Assembly (NCBI GenBank): GCA_047495785.1
Contig: JBLDXI010000074.1
Location: forward strand, 1,178,001 to 1,242,000
Source: Lepidodermella squamata
Taxonomy: Eukaryota > Gastrotricha
Direction of reading: 5' to 3'
Length of the DNA: 64,000 nt
The translations under genes and the position numbers were made by a program. The stretch's first letter is position 1. Each line of letters begins with the position of its first letter. The notes below the pieces were generated by a model. It saw only the letters and a list, made by a program, of their open reading frames with translations, had not been told where the DNA came from and ran no database searches. Shown piece after piece: positions 10,781-23,273 of the stretch.

Positions 10781-12246
10781 ATGTCGCTATACACGACGCT
10801 CGCCCTGGCGATGCTTGTTGGCCTGGCAGCCGCTGCGGACCCAGCCTGCGACGGCATCCGCCCGTCTAGCCGTCAGCAGTTCTGCTGCGGTGGCATCATC
10901 TATTTTGACCCCAATTTCTTGTACACATGCTGCGACGGCAAAGTCTGCGAAGTCGACCCAGGAAGCGTAAGTCGTAACACCAATTAGCTCCATAATGCTA
11001 TGAAAGCTTGCATCCAGTTACTTCAATTAGGAAAAATATAATTGTTCAGAAAGTGAAACTTGCCAAATTATTGAAAATTTGTGTTAAATTGTTCTTGCAG
11101 AATGTTGTTGTCCAACCGACCCAGCCCCCGCAAACTACGCCTCCGCCACCTCGCCCGGTTCTCCCAGTCATTGTTCAGCCCCAGAACCAACAGCCAGTGC
11201 CAATTCAGGGCCAGACAGCCCCGAATGGTCAGCAGTGGTTCCCATGGAGCCCATTCATGTTCAATCCATTCAACCCATCATCTCAAGACGTAAGTTGAAG
11301 CAAAGCATGTCAATTATTGCATTTCAACCCTATTTTTGCAGAACCTCGCAATCGTTCCAAGGCCAGCTGTTACGACTACTCAGCCTCCAAGTGTCGTAAG
11401 TTTCGAGAAAAATTAGCAAATGCACGAAGCAACTATAGCAACTTGTGATTATCGTTTTCCTAATTCACTTCAAATTATAGAGAACGGTCAGTCGAAGAGC
11501 ATTAATCATATTATAAACATACATTAGTTAACACATTCAGAGTTCAGAGCTTTATAAAATTATAGCTTACTGTAGCATTTCTGTTTTTCTATCTGTTTCT
11601 CTTAACTGTAGACCTTTCCTTTTCACAAGCATGCTCCTCGTTAATTTTTATAAGTTCAACACTTTTCGTTTATCGTCTTCAAAATCATAATTTCCTTACC
11701 TTCCTTTCTTAGTTCTGCGATGGCGTCGATCTGACGCAACTGCAGAAGGTTCAACCTAGCCTGGCCTGCTGCGGCAATCAGGTCGTCTATGACACTCGCT
11801 ACTACACCTGCGGCAGCCAGGCCGGCGCCCAGCCCCAGGTCACGAGCACTCAGTCACCCAGCGCAGTCACCCTGCCGACCGCCTTCCAGCCTATCCCGTG
11901 TGACCAGAACTTGTACTACGTCGATCCGCGCATCGCCAGCTTTTACAAGTGCTGCGCCTCGACTGCCTACGACAGCCGTACTGAAACCTGCCAACAGGCC
12001 TATCGCCTCATGTACCAGCCGACCAACACTTACCGCGTCCAGCCCCTCGGTTTGTTCACTTTTTCAAAATAGGAGGGAGGGGGAAATATAATTTTTCCCA
12101 TAGCAGATTTAATTTATCTCATTTAATTTTCAATTGTTTGTTTCTTTGTAGACCCGGCCGTTGCGCCTCAGCGATCAATGCTTAGCTGCGGAGCGACCAA
12201 GTACATTTTTGCCACCCCGGATCTTGCGTCCCAGTACACGTGCTAA
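10781..12246 (+). CDS. secreted galaxin-like protein with three di-cysteine repeats
   Basis: Five exons: 10781-10966, 11101-11289, 11342-11395, 11713-12049, 12152-12246; 286 aa, all GT-AG with consistent phase. Residues 1-19 are a signal peptide. Repeat 1 (about 23-56) has FCCGG, DPNFLYTCC and a final Cys. A Pro/Gln-rich linker (about 63-143) includes a WFPWSPFMFNPFNP segment. Repeat 2 (145-176) has LACCGNQVVYDTRYYTC, and repeat 3 (206-236) has FYKCCASTAYDSRTETC. The tail has two Cys, the second being the last residue. The design matches the large minus-strand protein at 35609-39425 exon for exon in the repeats. Galaxin repeats occur in animal extracellular matrix and skeletal proteins; a matrix or cuticle role here is inference. 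The 317-nt third intron is the longest and could hide a further small exon. Confidence 0.87.
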
Positions 12247-13332
12247 ATCAGGCCAACGCCGAGTCGCCGTCAAACCGCCACTCTCAAGCCACTATCACCG
12301 ATGTACCGATGTTCTTACATAGCCATTGGAACGCATTTAATTTTGAATATGAGATTATTATACCAACATATTTCTACCCCGCTATATTTCCGCTTCACAA
12401 GCAATACTGCCAGTTTTTTCAACCATAACTTAGTTAATATGTAAGAAATCATTTTTTGATCGAAGTGAAAAAACTCAAGATTAAACAAAGATGCTGAAGC
12501 TGCCAATTTTTTTACACACCGAGAGTAGTTTTTTCAAATTAGCCAGCAAAAAATACAGCTTGGTAATTGTCTAGAAGCATGAGAATTTTTTCGCTCTTTT
12601 TCAGTTTTCTTGTCTGTATGTGTGATATTTCGTTACATAAATTATACAAAAAACATTATTACAGTTTTATTCATGCTTCACGCTAGCACGTGCATATTTT
12701 TCTTATTCCAGAGCTAATTAAAAAGGAATTATTACAAAATTTGTGAAGAAAACGTGTTGCTAATAAACTTCGATTTTTGACTCCTCTCGTCAAAGACCAG
12801 AAAGTTGGTTTAATTGAACAGCTAGAGAAAGTTAATCTTCACTTGTAATTAACAGACCCAGTTGAGGAAATTGGAAAAATAAGGATTGGAAATCTGGGAA
12901 GAGTTATATCGATAATGTAATTAACGGAAAGGAGAAAATATAGCGTTGTAAAAGCCCTAATCAAACTCCAAACTGCAGATTTGCCAACGCGGAGTCTCAA
13001 ACTAGGTATAGCAACAGAACAATCACGGCCCGCTGTTAACTCTTTAAGGGGTTTCCATTTAGGCAACATTGGGCAATTTGTAGGAAATTTGTCATTTAAA
13101 TGTATGCCTGCTGATAATCCGGATGAATACAATTTTATAGCGAAAGTAGACGAAAAAACAAGAAGCGCGATGTAATGTGCGTATGCAGCGTTGCAATAAG
13201 GAATAGCAAAAAAGTGTGTTGAGTTGTCGCGAGCCATCGCAAAAAGCCGTGGCAATAAAAGTTTAATACGCGATAGCATGCGGCCTGTCAACAAGGTCAA
13301 GTCAATTATTCAACACAGCACATCATAAAAAG

Positions 13333-14743
13333 ATGAGCCCTACTATGATTTTGCAAAACCACTCATTCAAGCCTTTCGTTGTTATCCTAAGTCTGCTGCA
13401 TATCGTCGAATCTGTTCCGATTTTCAGCCCAGTTATCGAGGATTACGCCGCTGCGGACTCACCGTTTGAATTTTATCCCGCGGCCGACCTCGAGACTACC
13501 TCAATAGCTAATGACATCGTTGACATTTCTGAGGATAAACCTGCGGACCATGCCGAGGGTGTCAACATTAGCAACGATGACATAGAAATTTGTCAGAAGC
13601 TACAATTCCAGAAATTTCGATGCTGCAATGGTATGCTGTACAATGACCCCAACAGGAATACTTTCTGCTTCAATGGCACCATCTACCGCATCTCAACTGG
13701 ACTCCCTCTCAATGTAGGTATTTCTTTGAAATTTCCTGTTGACTGAAGGATGAACGCTGATTCATGTCTCAGAAGTGGTGGGAAAATGCATTCGAAGTTG
13801 CTTCGTTAAATTTCCCATTGAAATTGCAATCTCTTGAGCTTTGGAACTCGCAATAATCTGAATGTTTTATTTTTAGATTTCACAACAAAGCGATCGGCTG
13901 GTTCCTGTGAGCACTATTCTATACCAAGCTATTACGTCACTAACTGGAAAGCGCGTCAAAGCAGCCCCTCGTAGCCTAACTGATTTGCTCCAATCTCTGA
14001 TGCGATCACCGGCTATGGCTCGTATGATGGAAGATGCGATGTCATCGCAAATTAGAGCCCTTGCTCCGATATCATTTACTGACAACTTCAATCAGCCGTA
14101 TTTCAATCAGAATCCGCAGAGACCACAACAGCCGGTTCATATCGAGACTACCTCTATTCCAGTGCCCGCGAAACAAATTAATCGGGTTGATTCGGCTCTT
14201 AATTCGCCCAGGGAAATGCCATTAAATTGGGGAAGCAACATCGCCGTTCAAAATGTCCCACAGCCTTTCATCGCTCAAGATTTTGATCCTGAGGCTGGTC
14301 CAAGGCGAAGGCCTCTTGTGCGCCCAGGGCCTGTTTACAGCCAAAGACCTCAGTCTCAACCATATTACGGTTACAACGGGTATTACTCCAGACCGGCGAT
14401 GGTGAATGTCCAAAATCAACAGGCATATTTTAATAGCAATCCTAACTTCCAAGGCAGTGGTCGTATGATGGGGAATTATGGCTATGCTGATGGGATTCAA
14501 AGATATCCTCAGCAGTTCAATCCCGGCCCACAAAATCGGATCGTTTACGAACAGCGACCTCAACAGGCCTACTATCCGTATCAGGCCGGGAGAAGGCCGT
14601 TCACTGATCAGCCTCGGCGGAGAATTTTCAGACAACCTAACGGAAATAGGAATCCGTATCGCCGTGGTTTCAGTCCGCAGAGTAATCGTTCCATGAAAAG
14701 CTTAAACCCGCGGCCTCATTTCGGAATATCTTACATCGGATAG
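13333..14743 (+). CDS. secreted Q/N/Y/P-rich protein with one degenerate galaxin-like motif
   Basis: Exons 13333-13713 and 13877-14743, phase 0, encode 415 aa. The N-terminus has a hydrophobic stretch (VVILSLLHIVESVP) that fits a signal peptide with a somewhat long polar lead. An acidic segment follows. Then comes a Cys cluster, CQKLQFQKFRCCNGMLYNDP and a later FCFNG, which resembles the first repeat of the galaxin-like paralogs. Exon 2 is a long low-complexity region rich in Gln, Asn, Tyr, Pro and Arg, with repeated QRPQ, YYGYNGYY and RRPF elements, and it ends in a basic tail. It lies about 1.1 kb downstream of a galaxin-like gene in the same orientation. AATAAA is at about 14769. An adhesive or matrix protein is plausible from composition but not shown. 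Confidence 0.82.
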
Positions 14744-16715
14744 CTCCTTGAACTAATATTCAAACCCAATAAAATCTCTGAAGCTATTTCGGTGGTGAAT
14801 GATTTTTGATTACTATAGTTCGAAAAATTCTCCGTGGTGCTCAAGAGGTGCTCAACTGGTGCTCGAAATTGTGCCGAACGATATTGAACACTCGACTCAA
14901 CCTGTGATCAGTGTTATAAACAAGGGCTCCTAAAAGATCTAAAATTGTCCTTGCCAGTATGTAGTCCTTTCTTTATATTGACTGAATCAATTCAAACATT
15001 TTATTATTGCTTTCATATTCGCTATTTGCTCCTCAGCGCAGCAGCCAAGAATTCAAATGAATAGCTTTCTTTATTAGCCTCAATTAATTTCCCTGTGTTA
15101 AGCTAAATCATGCGAAAGGCGAAGCTTACCACGGTATAGAGGAAAAGTTAGCGTCTGATAAAACAAATTGAAAGTTTGTAATTGAACATGAAATTTCTCG
15201 AAAGATGCACTCAATGTTTGCATAGAAGTTTTTCATTGCCTGCAACCCCGGTGAATATTAAAGGACACTTTTTGACGGTATCAACTCAGACGAATCATAC
15301 AATAAACGTCGTTCGTGTTGCGACGTAAGTGACCTCGCTAGGCAGTACTTTCATGCTGTTTGCAATAAAATACTTGGTACTGGTATAAGCTACTTTTTAT
15401 TCGTCGGTAATAGCATCATTATTGCGGCGCATCCGATGCCGAGCGGTTACAACGCCTACCAGAATGCGTACTATGCACAAACGCTTCAGACTATTTCTCC
15501 GTTATCATGGCTAAATTCTAAATATCAACCAAGTTTATCCTCTTCTTCCTTATTTCATGTTCGTTCCTTCATTCTCAAGTTCATTCTCAAGTGATACTTT
15601 TCTGTCTCTCTGTATAGTCTTGTTGAACCATGAGAGCATCACCACTTGTTGAAACATGACAGAGTTTGCGTTCGAAAGGGCACACTTTTTTATTGATTTT
15701 TCATTATTCCCGGAGCAACGTTTCATGCAACCCATGCAGTAATCATCACGAAAAATGCATATTATGGAATTATGACTAGATGAGCCAATTTTTCTACTAT
15801 TCAGCATTCAGCCCCTAAATCCTGAAAATGCCAAGAAAGCACTTATTACGCTATTATTTATAATCTATCTTGTGGTTTCCTTCTCCATTATCTCGCAGAT
15901 ATCCTTCTATGTCCTTCTTAAGTTTTAACACGACAAGCGATCACATTTATATTTCTCTGTTTCGATCATAGAATCAATCGCCTTCAATGTTTTATCAACT
16001 CTTTATGAGCCGTTGCGCTGTTGCACCAAACTGAACTAGAAACTTGCGCCAAGCTCGCGAAATCGCTTGAAGTAGAAAGTAGATTCGCAGCCACATGAGG
16101 TCAATAGTAGAATCGCACAAAATTTACGAAGTTGCTAGCATTCGAGAATTGCTAGGAACGAAACTCTTTTTTATTGTCCTTATTCGGCATGTTCAGTTCG
16201 TAAATTTAAAATAAAAGCAAGACCAACAGAAAAATGCATGACAGACAAGGCGCCGGAACAACGGGGACACGCGCTTGTCTTAGACAGTGCACGGTCTTAG
16301 ATGACTTGCATCCCTGCATCCTAAGAAAGATAGCGGGTGGTCTTGGTATAATGTCATCTGGTTAGCGATTTAGCGATCGAGTTGATTAGCAATAAACAAC
16401 GATTCCGCCGTATTCGAGTAATGCTTGACATGCAACTCGATTGGCTTGATTCGTAAAAGACAAAACATGACCCACCATTCAAGTTTGGGTTTCACGAGCT
16501 TTGCGCGGATGAAATGCTACGTCAAGAGCAAAATGCCACGGACTAATATTTATCAATGAAAACAATCATGCGCAGGAGTATAATTTACAAAGCGCATCCA
16601 CTCGGTCATTTGACTGGAATCCTATCTATAAATTAGGGCTATCAGGAATTATTACGGCACTTCAAACGGATCTATTGGCGAGAATGTGCTGATTGATTGT
16701 AAGTCTAATGTGCTC
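14744..16715. other. intergenic, possible galaxin exon relic
   Basis: No complete gene is supported. A stretch at 15414-15521 reads YCGASDAERLQRL in one frame, which resembles the start of galaxin repeat 2 in this window (YCGERDMTYLQRL), but the following cysteines and the YD motif are missing. A short hydrophobic open stretch lies just upstream (15353-15382), but the intervening 31 nt would be shorter than any intron here. Confidence 0.3.
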
Positions 16716-16717
16716 TA

Positions 16718-18341
16718 GGGTAAAGTCGCTCAATGCGGGGACAAGTTAAGGTTTATTTATATTCGTATCATTTCTGTGAATCGCATTTAGATGAGGATGG
16801 TGTCAATAGCGGCAGCATATGGCGGCGCGCTCGCTCCTTTTGTGTGGGCTTCCCATAGACATAATTTAGGATAGACTGCCTACTCACGAGAAAAGGGTGG
16901 AACACCATGGGTCGCAGATGTTCAGCTGAATCATGAAAAACGCTCAAAATTTCGGTGGGAAAGTAAACAAAGCCTTTGATTTTCTTTTCTTCGATCGATT
17001 TCGTTAAATCAGCGCTGGTTCCCTCAATTTTGTTGATGGAACCGGGAAGAGAATTTCGAGAGGAACAAGATGGTTATTTTTTCGTGAAATTATGATTTTT
17101 TTAAATTAGACAAAATGCATTTTATAGTTTTTGAGCCAGCAAATAAAATGGGAAATCGACAAGAATAAAAGTGAAATTGAATCAATTATCGATGGATCTA
17201 AACGCGGCTTGGCATGAGCTCTCTTTTAAGCCCAAGTTTGACCTTCGACGATTTTTTACTGAATTATAACAATTTTTTGAAGTTTTTCGGTGGGAAACAC
17301 CATTAATTTTTGCTTGTTAGCAAAACAGACACAAACAAACACGTGATTCATGCGCATGAATCTAAACCAGAACACAGCGCGAACCTTGCGCGTGAATCAC
17401 ATGTTTTGCTAAGATGTCCAATCCAAAAGTAATGGTTTTTTCCACCGAGAATCCTTCGAAAAATTTCTAAAATTCTGTAAAAAATCGTTGAAGGTCAAGC
17501 TTGGGCTCAAAAGACAGCTCACGCCAAGCCGCGTTTGGAACTGTCGGCAACTGCTTCAATTTCGCTTTTATTCCTGTCGATTTTGGATTTTATTTGCAAC
17601 CTCAAAAACTTTGAAATGAATTTTGACCCGTTTAAAAAAATCCTAAAATTACGAAAAAATAACCATCGTGTCTGTCGTGAAATTCTCTTCCAGGTTCCAT
17701 CAACAAACTCGAGAGAACCAGCTCTGACTCCAAAAGATCGATCGAAGAAAAATCAAAGGCTTTGTTTACTTTCCCACCGAAATTTTGAGCGTTTTTCATG
17801 ATTCAGCTGAACATCTGCGACCCATGGTGTTCCACCCTTTTCTCGTGAGTAGGCAGTCTATCCTAAATTATGTCTATGGGGCTTCCGGTTCGACATTTGG
17901 GATAGCGTGCAGTTCATGATCACTGTGTCCGTTTTCGATGCAGTTTTTGCAGAAATAAAAAAATTTTCGCTCTATTAATTCATCTTTTTAACCACGTCAA
18001 ATTTATGGAGCGCGCGATTGTTTATTGAGGTATTCTGAAAAAGCATATTCGACAGTGTTTTCTGCCAACATTTCAAATTATTATCGATTATAATGAGCAA
18101 ACCGCAGCTTGTCCCAAATAAGCATCCACAATTACCGCTCTTGTCCGGAATGGCAAACCTGGCACGCATGTGGGACGGGCTGTTTTTATTGTTTCGGGCG
18201 CGCGCGCAAGGTGTCAAATTATAGCGGACTCATCTGTCTATAATGTCCACAAAAATTGTCTATGCAACGCTCTACTTGGATGATCTGAATTAATTTTACG
18301 AAAACGCATCGAATTTTGTCCCAAATTGTGCGACTTTACCC
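16718..18341. mobile_element. fold-back DNA transposon with TA duplication
   Basis: The ends are GGGTAAAGTCGC at 16718 and its reverse complement ending at 18341, each flanked by TA (16716-16717 and 18342-18343). Weaker similarity continues inward (CAAT, GGGACAA). Inside is a large inverted repeat with arms at about 16852-17355 and 17388-17880, centred near 17366. The outer 100 bp are nearly perfect and the inner part is more diverged. I found no transposase frame. TA duplication fits Tc1/mariner-like elements; a non-autonomous fold-back derivative is the simplest reading. Confidence 0.8.
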
Positions 18342-18457
18342 TAGATATTCAAATTTAACACTTAATTAGTGTCCAATACATATTGACATTCTTTGTTTTG
18401 AAATGGAAGAAACAGCTAAACCAAAGCAGGATGAATCGCCATCACTGCTCCGTAGTC

Positions 18458-18640
18458 GTTAGCGTCGTTGAATAACTCGGATTCGGGCTTGTTCGCGTCA
18501 GTTACTGACAGTTGACGGGCGATAACAAGTTTGCTTCCCCTCTTCACTCACATAAAAACTCCCCTTTTGCCTTCTTTTCTCACTATTCATCTTTTACTGA
18601 CGTAAATAAGCCCAAATCTGAGTTATTCAACGACGCTAAC
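18458..18640. repeat. short fold-back repeat
   Basis: GTTAGCGTCGTTGAATAACT at 18458 is the exact reverse complement of the sequence ending at 18640. The similarity continues for about 45 bp in each arm (GATTCGGGCTT, GTCAGT), leaving a loop of about 90 nt. No flanking duplication was recognised, so it may be a small MITE or a fold-back structure. Confidence 0.65.
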
Positions 18641-19769
18641 GCTCCCATTTCTGTGGCTTGTTATGTTAGTTATCGTTAATTAGTTAGCTATAGATACCCA
18701 ATGGAGTATCGCCGTCATCTATTCTTGAAAATTGTTACTTCATTTCAGTTTCAAGTAATACATTTTCAGAAAACTTAAAATACCGCTTGTTTCCTAATTG
18801 CGACACTTTAAAAACTATCCGCTAACTTCCAGAGTGTGGAGATTCTATAATTTTTCCTAGAACTTTCTATTTAGAACGGGTCTTTTCTAAAATAGTCAGT
18901 AATGATTCATTAAATTCTGAATGCGATATCTCTCGAAGCTATTAAAGTATAGTAATAGTGCATCCTATTAGCTGCTGTATTAAATTTCAAATTCTGCATT
19001 GTTGATAGGATTATTTTACTTCAACATTTACTCGAAGTCACCTCTTTAGTAATAACTGTTTGGACATCGGATACTGATTGGGAATCGGAGATGTTAAATT
19101 GGCGAAATTCCGGCAACAGGTCGCTACTATACTATTTGCTGAGTGCTGGCTATTTCGATATATTCAACCTGTTATCGCCATTTTTGTTGAAAAAAATGTG
19201 ATGAATTATTCTCTTGGTTTTACTTCCTTTGTTCATTTTCGATTATTTCGGTGCGTTGAAAATAAAGATGCACGGCAACGGGTCACGGCAGCTCGTTTTT
19301 GCTAACTGTGAAATCTTCAATATATCGAAGAATTACACAAAAGCGCGAGAGAACTTATTAAAATTCGCGAGAAAGAATTATAGAAAGGATAGACGAAGAA
19401 GCTGAATTCCTCTTTTCTCTTCAAGAGTCCAAGAACGCAAGATAGCAATTGCAGCTAATGGCAATTTTATAGCCCTTGAACCGAAGATAGTAATTTTGGA
19501 TGCAACCGCTCCGCAATTGTAAACACCGCAATATAGCGGTATAATGATATATAGAAATATGCGCTAGCACTGGCGGTCCCTTACGTCGCAACACGAACGA
19601 CGTTCAATTTAAGCAACCGCATTTGGTTATCGCAAATCAGCTCATATAGCTTCTCGAGATAACATGTTGCTCCTTATCATGACATCCCCCGGCTTATCTC
19701 ATTCCCATCGAAGTTTAGCCGAGATTAGCGAACGAGTCGAGAAAGCATTATTTGCCACGAGTCAATAAT

Positions 19770-20730
19770 ATGACTGAAGCAAACGCTAGGCCTAACTTCA
19801 ACGCTTGGGACTCGTTGGGAGAACCAGAAGATGGCAGGCCATTGGCGACTATTCGCGGCTACAACCTACCAGTAAACATTCCGATATTCTGGCCGGAGGC
19901 GTACAACTTCGAATTTGACCCTCAAGACGTGTTCATATCATCCTTCCCAAAAAGCGGCAACCACTGGCTGACTTACATTGTCTATTTATTGAAAACGCGA
20001 GATTTCGGACCTGTTCCCGAGGTCTTACAGCGGCCTTTGATCGAACTACCTGTGCCTCGGGATCAGTTGCAAAAAATCGCAGCCTTGCCTCCGCCCCGAG
20101 TTTTGGACACCCACTGCTCGCACCCAATATTGCCGAAAAATTGCTTCACTGCAAAGGTCATCTACTTGTACCGAAATCCGAAAGAAGTTGTCGTCTCAAC
20201 GTATCACCATTATAAGGCCCTAGCAGCATGGTCGTATGAGAAATCATTCGAAGGATTGGTCGATCAGTTCATTGCCGGCAAAACGTTCTGGGGACCTTAT
20301 CCCAAGCATCTGAGTGAAATGTGGAAGCTGAAAGACGAAGGCAAGCCGATACTTTTCGTCCGTTATGATGATTTGAAAAAAGACACGCGCAACATGATTC
20401 GGAAAATAGCTGAATTTATTGAAGTTTCTCTGGATGATGACTTGCTAGAGAAGATTTTGAATGCAACCTCGGTCGACGCAATGCGAGGGCGGAAAGATGT
20501 CACAGGAGCTCATTGGCAAGCGGTAATTTCCTGCTTTATTCCATTTTAACATATAATGATGTTGCTATCTCTAATTACAGAACGGTTATTGGAATCCCGA
20601 AGCTGCATTCGTGCGAAAAGGCGAAGTTGGCGGCTGGAAGGGCATGTTTTCCGACCCAGCTTTGCTTGCACGATTCGATGAGTATATCAAAAGTAACGTG
20701 CCCCTGGAAATGCAATTTAATGATGCGTAG
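19770..20730 (+). CDS. cytosolic sulfotransferase (SULT type)
   Basis: Exons 19770-20522 and 20581-20730, phase 0, give 300 aa, the usual SULT length. It should transfer sulfate from PAPS to a hydroxyl or amine of a small acceptor in the cytosol. The 5'-phosphosulfate loop reads SSFPKSGNHW (about residue 50), where the canonical form is PKSGTTW. The likely catalytic His is in VLDTHCSHPILPK. The 3'-phosphate site is YLYRNPKEVVVSTYHHY. The second exon supplies FVRKGEVGGWKGMF, matching the family motif RKG-x2-G-x-WK. The ATG at 19770 follows in-frame GTC-AAT-AAT. AATAAA is near 20824. The substrate cannot be predicted; the NH for TT change in the loop is unusual. Confidence 0.95.
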
Positions 20731-20890
20731 CTACTCAGCTGAATAGCTAAGGAAACACTCGCATGTTTTGTTCATTCACAAGCATTTGAAGATGGAATGC
20801 ACTCTTCGATCTTCGATTTTGATTAATAAATTTAACTGATTTCTCGAGTTTCATCTTCAATTGGGTAGCATCAGGGCGCGAAGTTCGGGG

Positions 20891-21660
20891 GAGGGGAGGG
20901 GGATGAGGCTTTCGGGATCGGAGAATTAGTGGGTCGGACGCAAAATGCATCGCAAAATGAAGATGTTGGGTCGCCAGGGCGAATAATTTGGTTAATCGGT
21001 TCCTCCGGGCCTCCCCAGCAGCCTTCGAATACCTTCAGTCCTTATGCTCCGAGAACAAGCACGGGTCCACCTTCTACGAAGGATGCTGACATACTTAGTA
21101 CGCTGGTTGTGGCGGTGACACCACCTGGCGAAGAGACACGCGCCGGTCGCACGCGCCGTTTTACACGCGCCCGTTTTCTCCCCCCACTACGGGTATATGT
21201 ACTGTACGGGTATTCAGTATTTTAGTATTTACGCATCCTCCATTCACTAGATCGTCTAAACTGCCAGCCACCTAACGAACTCCATCTATTTTGTATCTCA
21301 TTTCTTCATCTCGACTGATTTCTCATTCTTGTTAATAGAACATTCCGTTATTTGCTATTTTATTTGCCTGGTTTCTGATGGCGCTCTCCTCCACCCCTTC
21401 TACAACCGCGTCGGTAATTTTACGCCTTAATTTTGTATAAAAGTCGCCCTGACCCCGCGATTGCTCACAGGTCGACTACCGCATTTTATCCGTTGTTTCA
21501 GTTACTGCATGGCTTTGCCGTTCTGTCCTCTGACGGACCCGGTATGCGTTCTCGCCGCTATTTTGTGACATCAAGTACTTACTACGTATATTCCTATCAG
21601 GGCCTTTTCTTTTGGTGAATAAAACAAGACCGGCTTTGAAGGACGCCTTTTCTTATTTTC
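20891..21660 (+). mobile_element. possible LTR or retrotransposon 3' fragment
   Basis: A purine tract GGGGGAGGGGAGGGGGATG (about 20889) is followed by TGAGGCTTTC. Further on are TATAAAA (about 21436) and GAATAAAAC (about 21619), spaced as in an LTR with U3, R and polyadenylation signal. An open frame at 20929-21225 contains RAGRTRRFTRARFLP, which resembles the basic tail of retrotransposon polyproteins. No second LTR, primer site or flanking duplication was found, so the element would be truncated or a solo LTR. AATAAAA also sits before a T-rich ATT repeat near 21660. Confidence 0.35.
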
Positions 21661-21880
21661 TTATTTTATTATTATTATTATTTTACCGGGCTGGTATCAT
21701 TTTAATTGGGAATCGAGAGTTCTCCAGGGTTATGGCGTTTTAGCCGCAATGTTTGATCAGGCACACGGGCGGCATGCGACTAGCGCTTGATTCATACCCG
21801 AAATGAATGAAAGCTCAAAAATTATTAAACTATTCAATTCTTAGAATTATTTCTTTTTATTAAGCGTATTGGATCAAGAT

Positions 21881-22140
21881 ATGAACAGAGCTATCTATTT
21901 CGCTCTTATGATGGTTTGTATCTTATTATTTGTTATAATTAAATAGCTACCGATATGCGCACCTAAAATGAATTATACTCACAGATTTGCGTTACTGCAG
22001 CATTTGCCAAGGACGTCCTAGCTTCAGTGGTAACAATTATACAAGGGAATCCTCCGCCACCGCCACCATGTCCGAGTGGAGTAATCGCTTCAAATTGCGT
22101 TCCAGGCATCACGGACTTCTTACAAAACTACCGCGAATGA
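21881..22140 (+). CDS. small secreted peptide with poly-proline run
   Basis: Exon 1 (21881-21913) encodes MNRAIYFALMM, 11 codons. The intron (21914-21984, gtttgt...tcacag) is phase 0, and exon 2 (21985-22140) gives a total of 62 aa. The signal peptide likely ends at AFA. The mature peptide of about 43 residues has a run of six Pro followed by two Cys (PCPSGVIASNCVPG), so one disulfide is possible. A paralog at 23274 has the same exon 1 and the same intron position. Upstream DNA shares ATGTTTGATCAGG-ACACG-GCGGCATG with that paralog. The function is unknown. Confidence 0.72.
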
Positions 22141-23273
22141 TGACAGCCCGATCTGCCATGCGTGAACATTACGCTAGTGAGAGAGTGAGTGAGTGGGAGA
22201 GCTTTTGTTTGGCAACTGATCGCTTCAGCTTTCTAATTACTAATTCGCTATCCTATTAATGCAAAAATTAGAAAAATCACTAAAAAAGTTCAAATAATAA
22301 TTAATAATTGGGCCACCAACAATAATGCACTTCGCTGTACATATAATAATATCGGGTCGCCATATTAAGAATAAAATAATAAATAAACAAATACAGTATT
22401 TTACAGTATTACGGGTCGCATACAACAAAATTTCGTGCGTTGGGCTCTGAGACGAATTGTAATCATTCAACATCTCTGATCATCGGGCCAGGTACCAATC
22501 TTGAAGCTGTAGATTCCAGACGAGGTTCGAAGCTTGAACCAACTTGGCATAAGACGATGGACCAAAATAGGCACGCATCACGCACTGCTAATCTATAGTT
22601 TTCATCTTGAAGTTGAGTGAGAAGAACTTGAAGTGAGAAAATCGGATATGATTCGGACCTAATCTTAATTAAAGGGCTTTATCAGGGCTTGGCAATGTTT
22701 GGCAGTCCTGACAAACAGATGCTTCAATTCAGTGAAATCAAACATGAAAGAGTGCTTATCATTCAAGCCATTTTCGTGCCATTTTTTCATTTTCATTTTC
22801 GCTGGGCATATTTCATCTGGGAAAAGGACACAATAAAAAAAGCTTTTCGTTTCGTTTCGTTCAAGTCGGCCCAATTGTTGAGAAATTTTTCGGTGGTTAG
22901 TTTAAAAATCATTATCGACGCTGCTAACCACAATTTTTGTGGTGAAAAAGGTTCGGCAGCCAAGTCTGCTGACTAAAACATAACTTGCTTCAAAGCTAGT
23001 CATGATTCAGCCACCGGGAAAGACTTCAATTATTCCGAGCAGCAAAATATTCCTTGGTCCCTAAGTTTCACCTATTCTCGGTCGCGCCCAGGGCAATTTA
23101 TTATAGTTGGGAAGAATTCATCCGTTCTTTGGGGTTTGCATTATCGCGGCGATGTTTGATCAGGTACACGAGCGGCATGTGCTTCGGTCGTTTACGATGT
23201 GGATGAAAGCTCACAAATTATTTTAATATTAAGCGAGTCTTGACATAACTTTTTGCCGCATTAAAATTTCAAA

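Noticed and set aside
12839-13300. 153-codon minus-strand frame upstream of the gene at 13333
   Set aside because: Long for AT-rich DNA and with a few ATG codons, but no recognisable motif or paralog and no signal peptide; it overlaps the likely promoter of the plus-strand gene.
15353-15521. Possible mini-gene joining a hydrophobic exon to a YCGASDAERLQRL exon
   Set aside because: The required intron would be 31 nt, shorter than any other here (47 nt or more), and the galaxin-like pattern breaks down after the first residues. Kept only as a possible relic.
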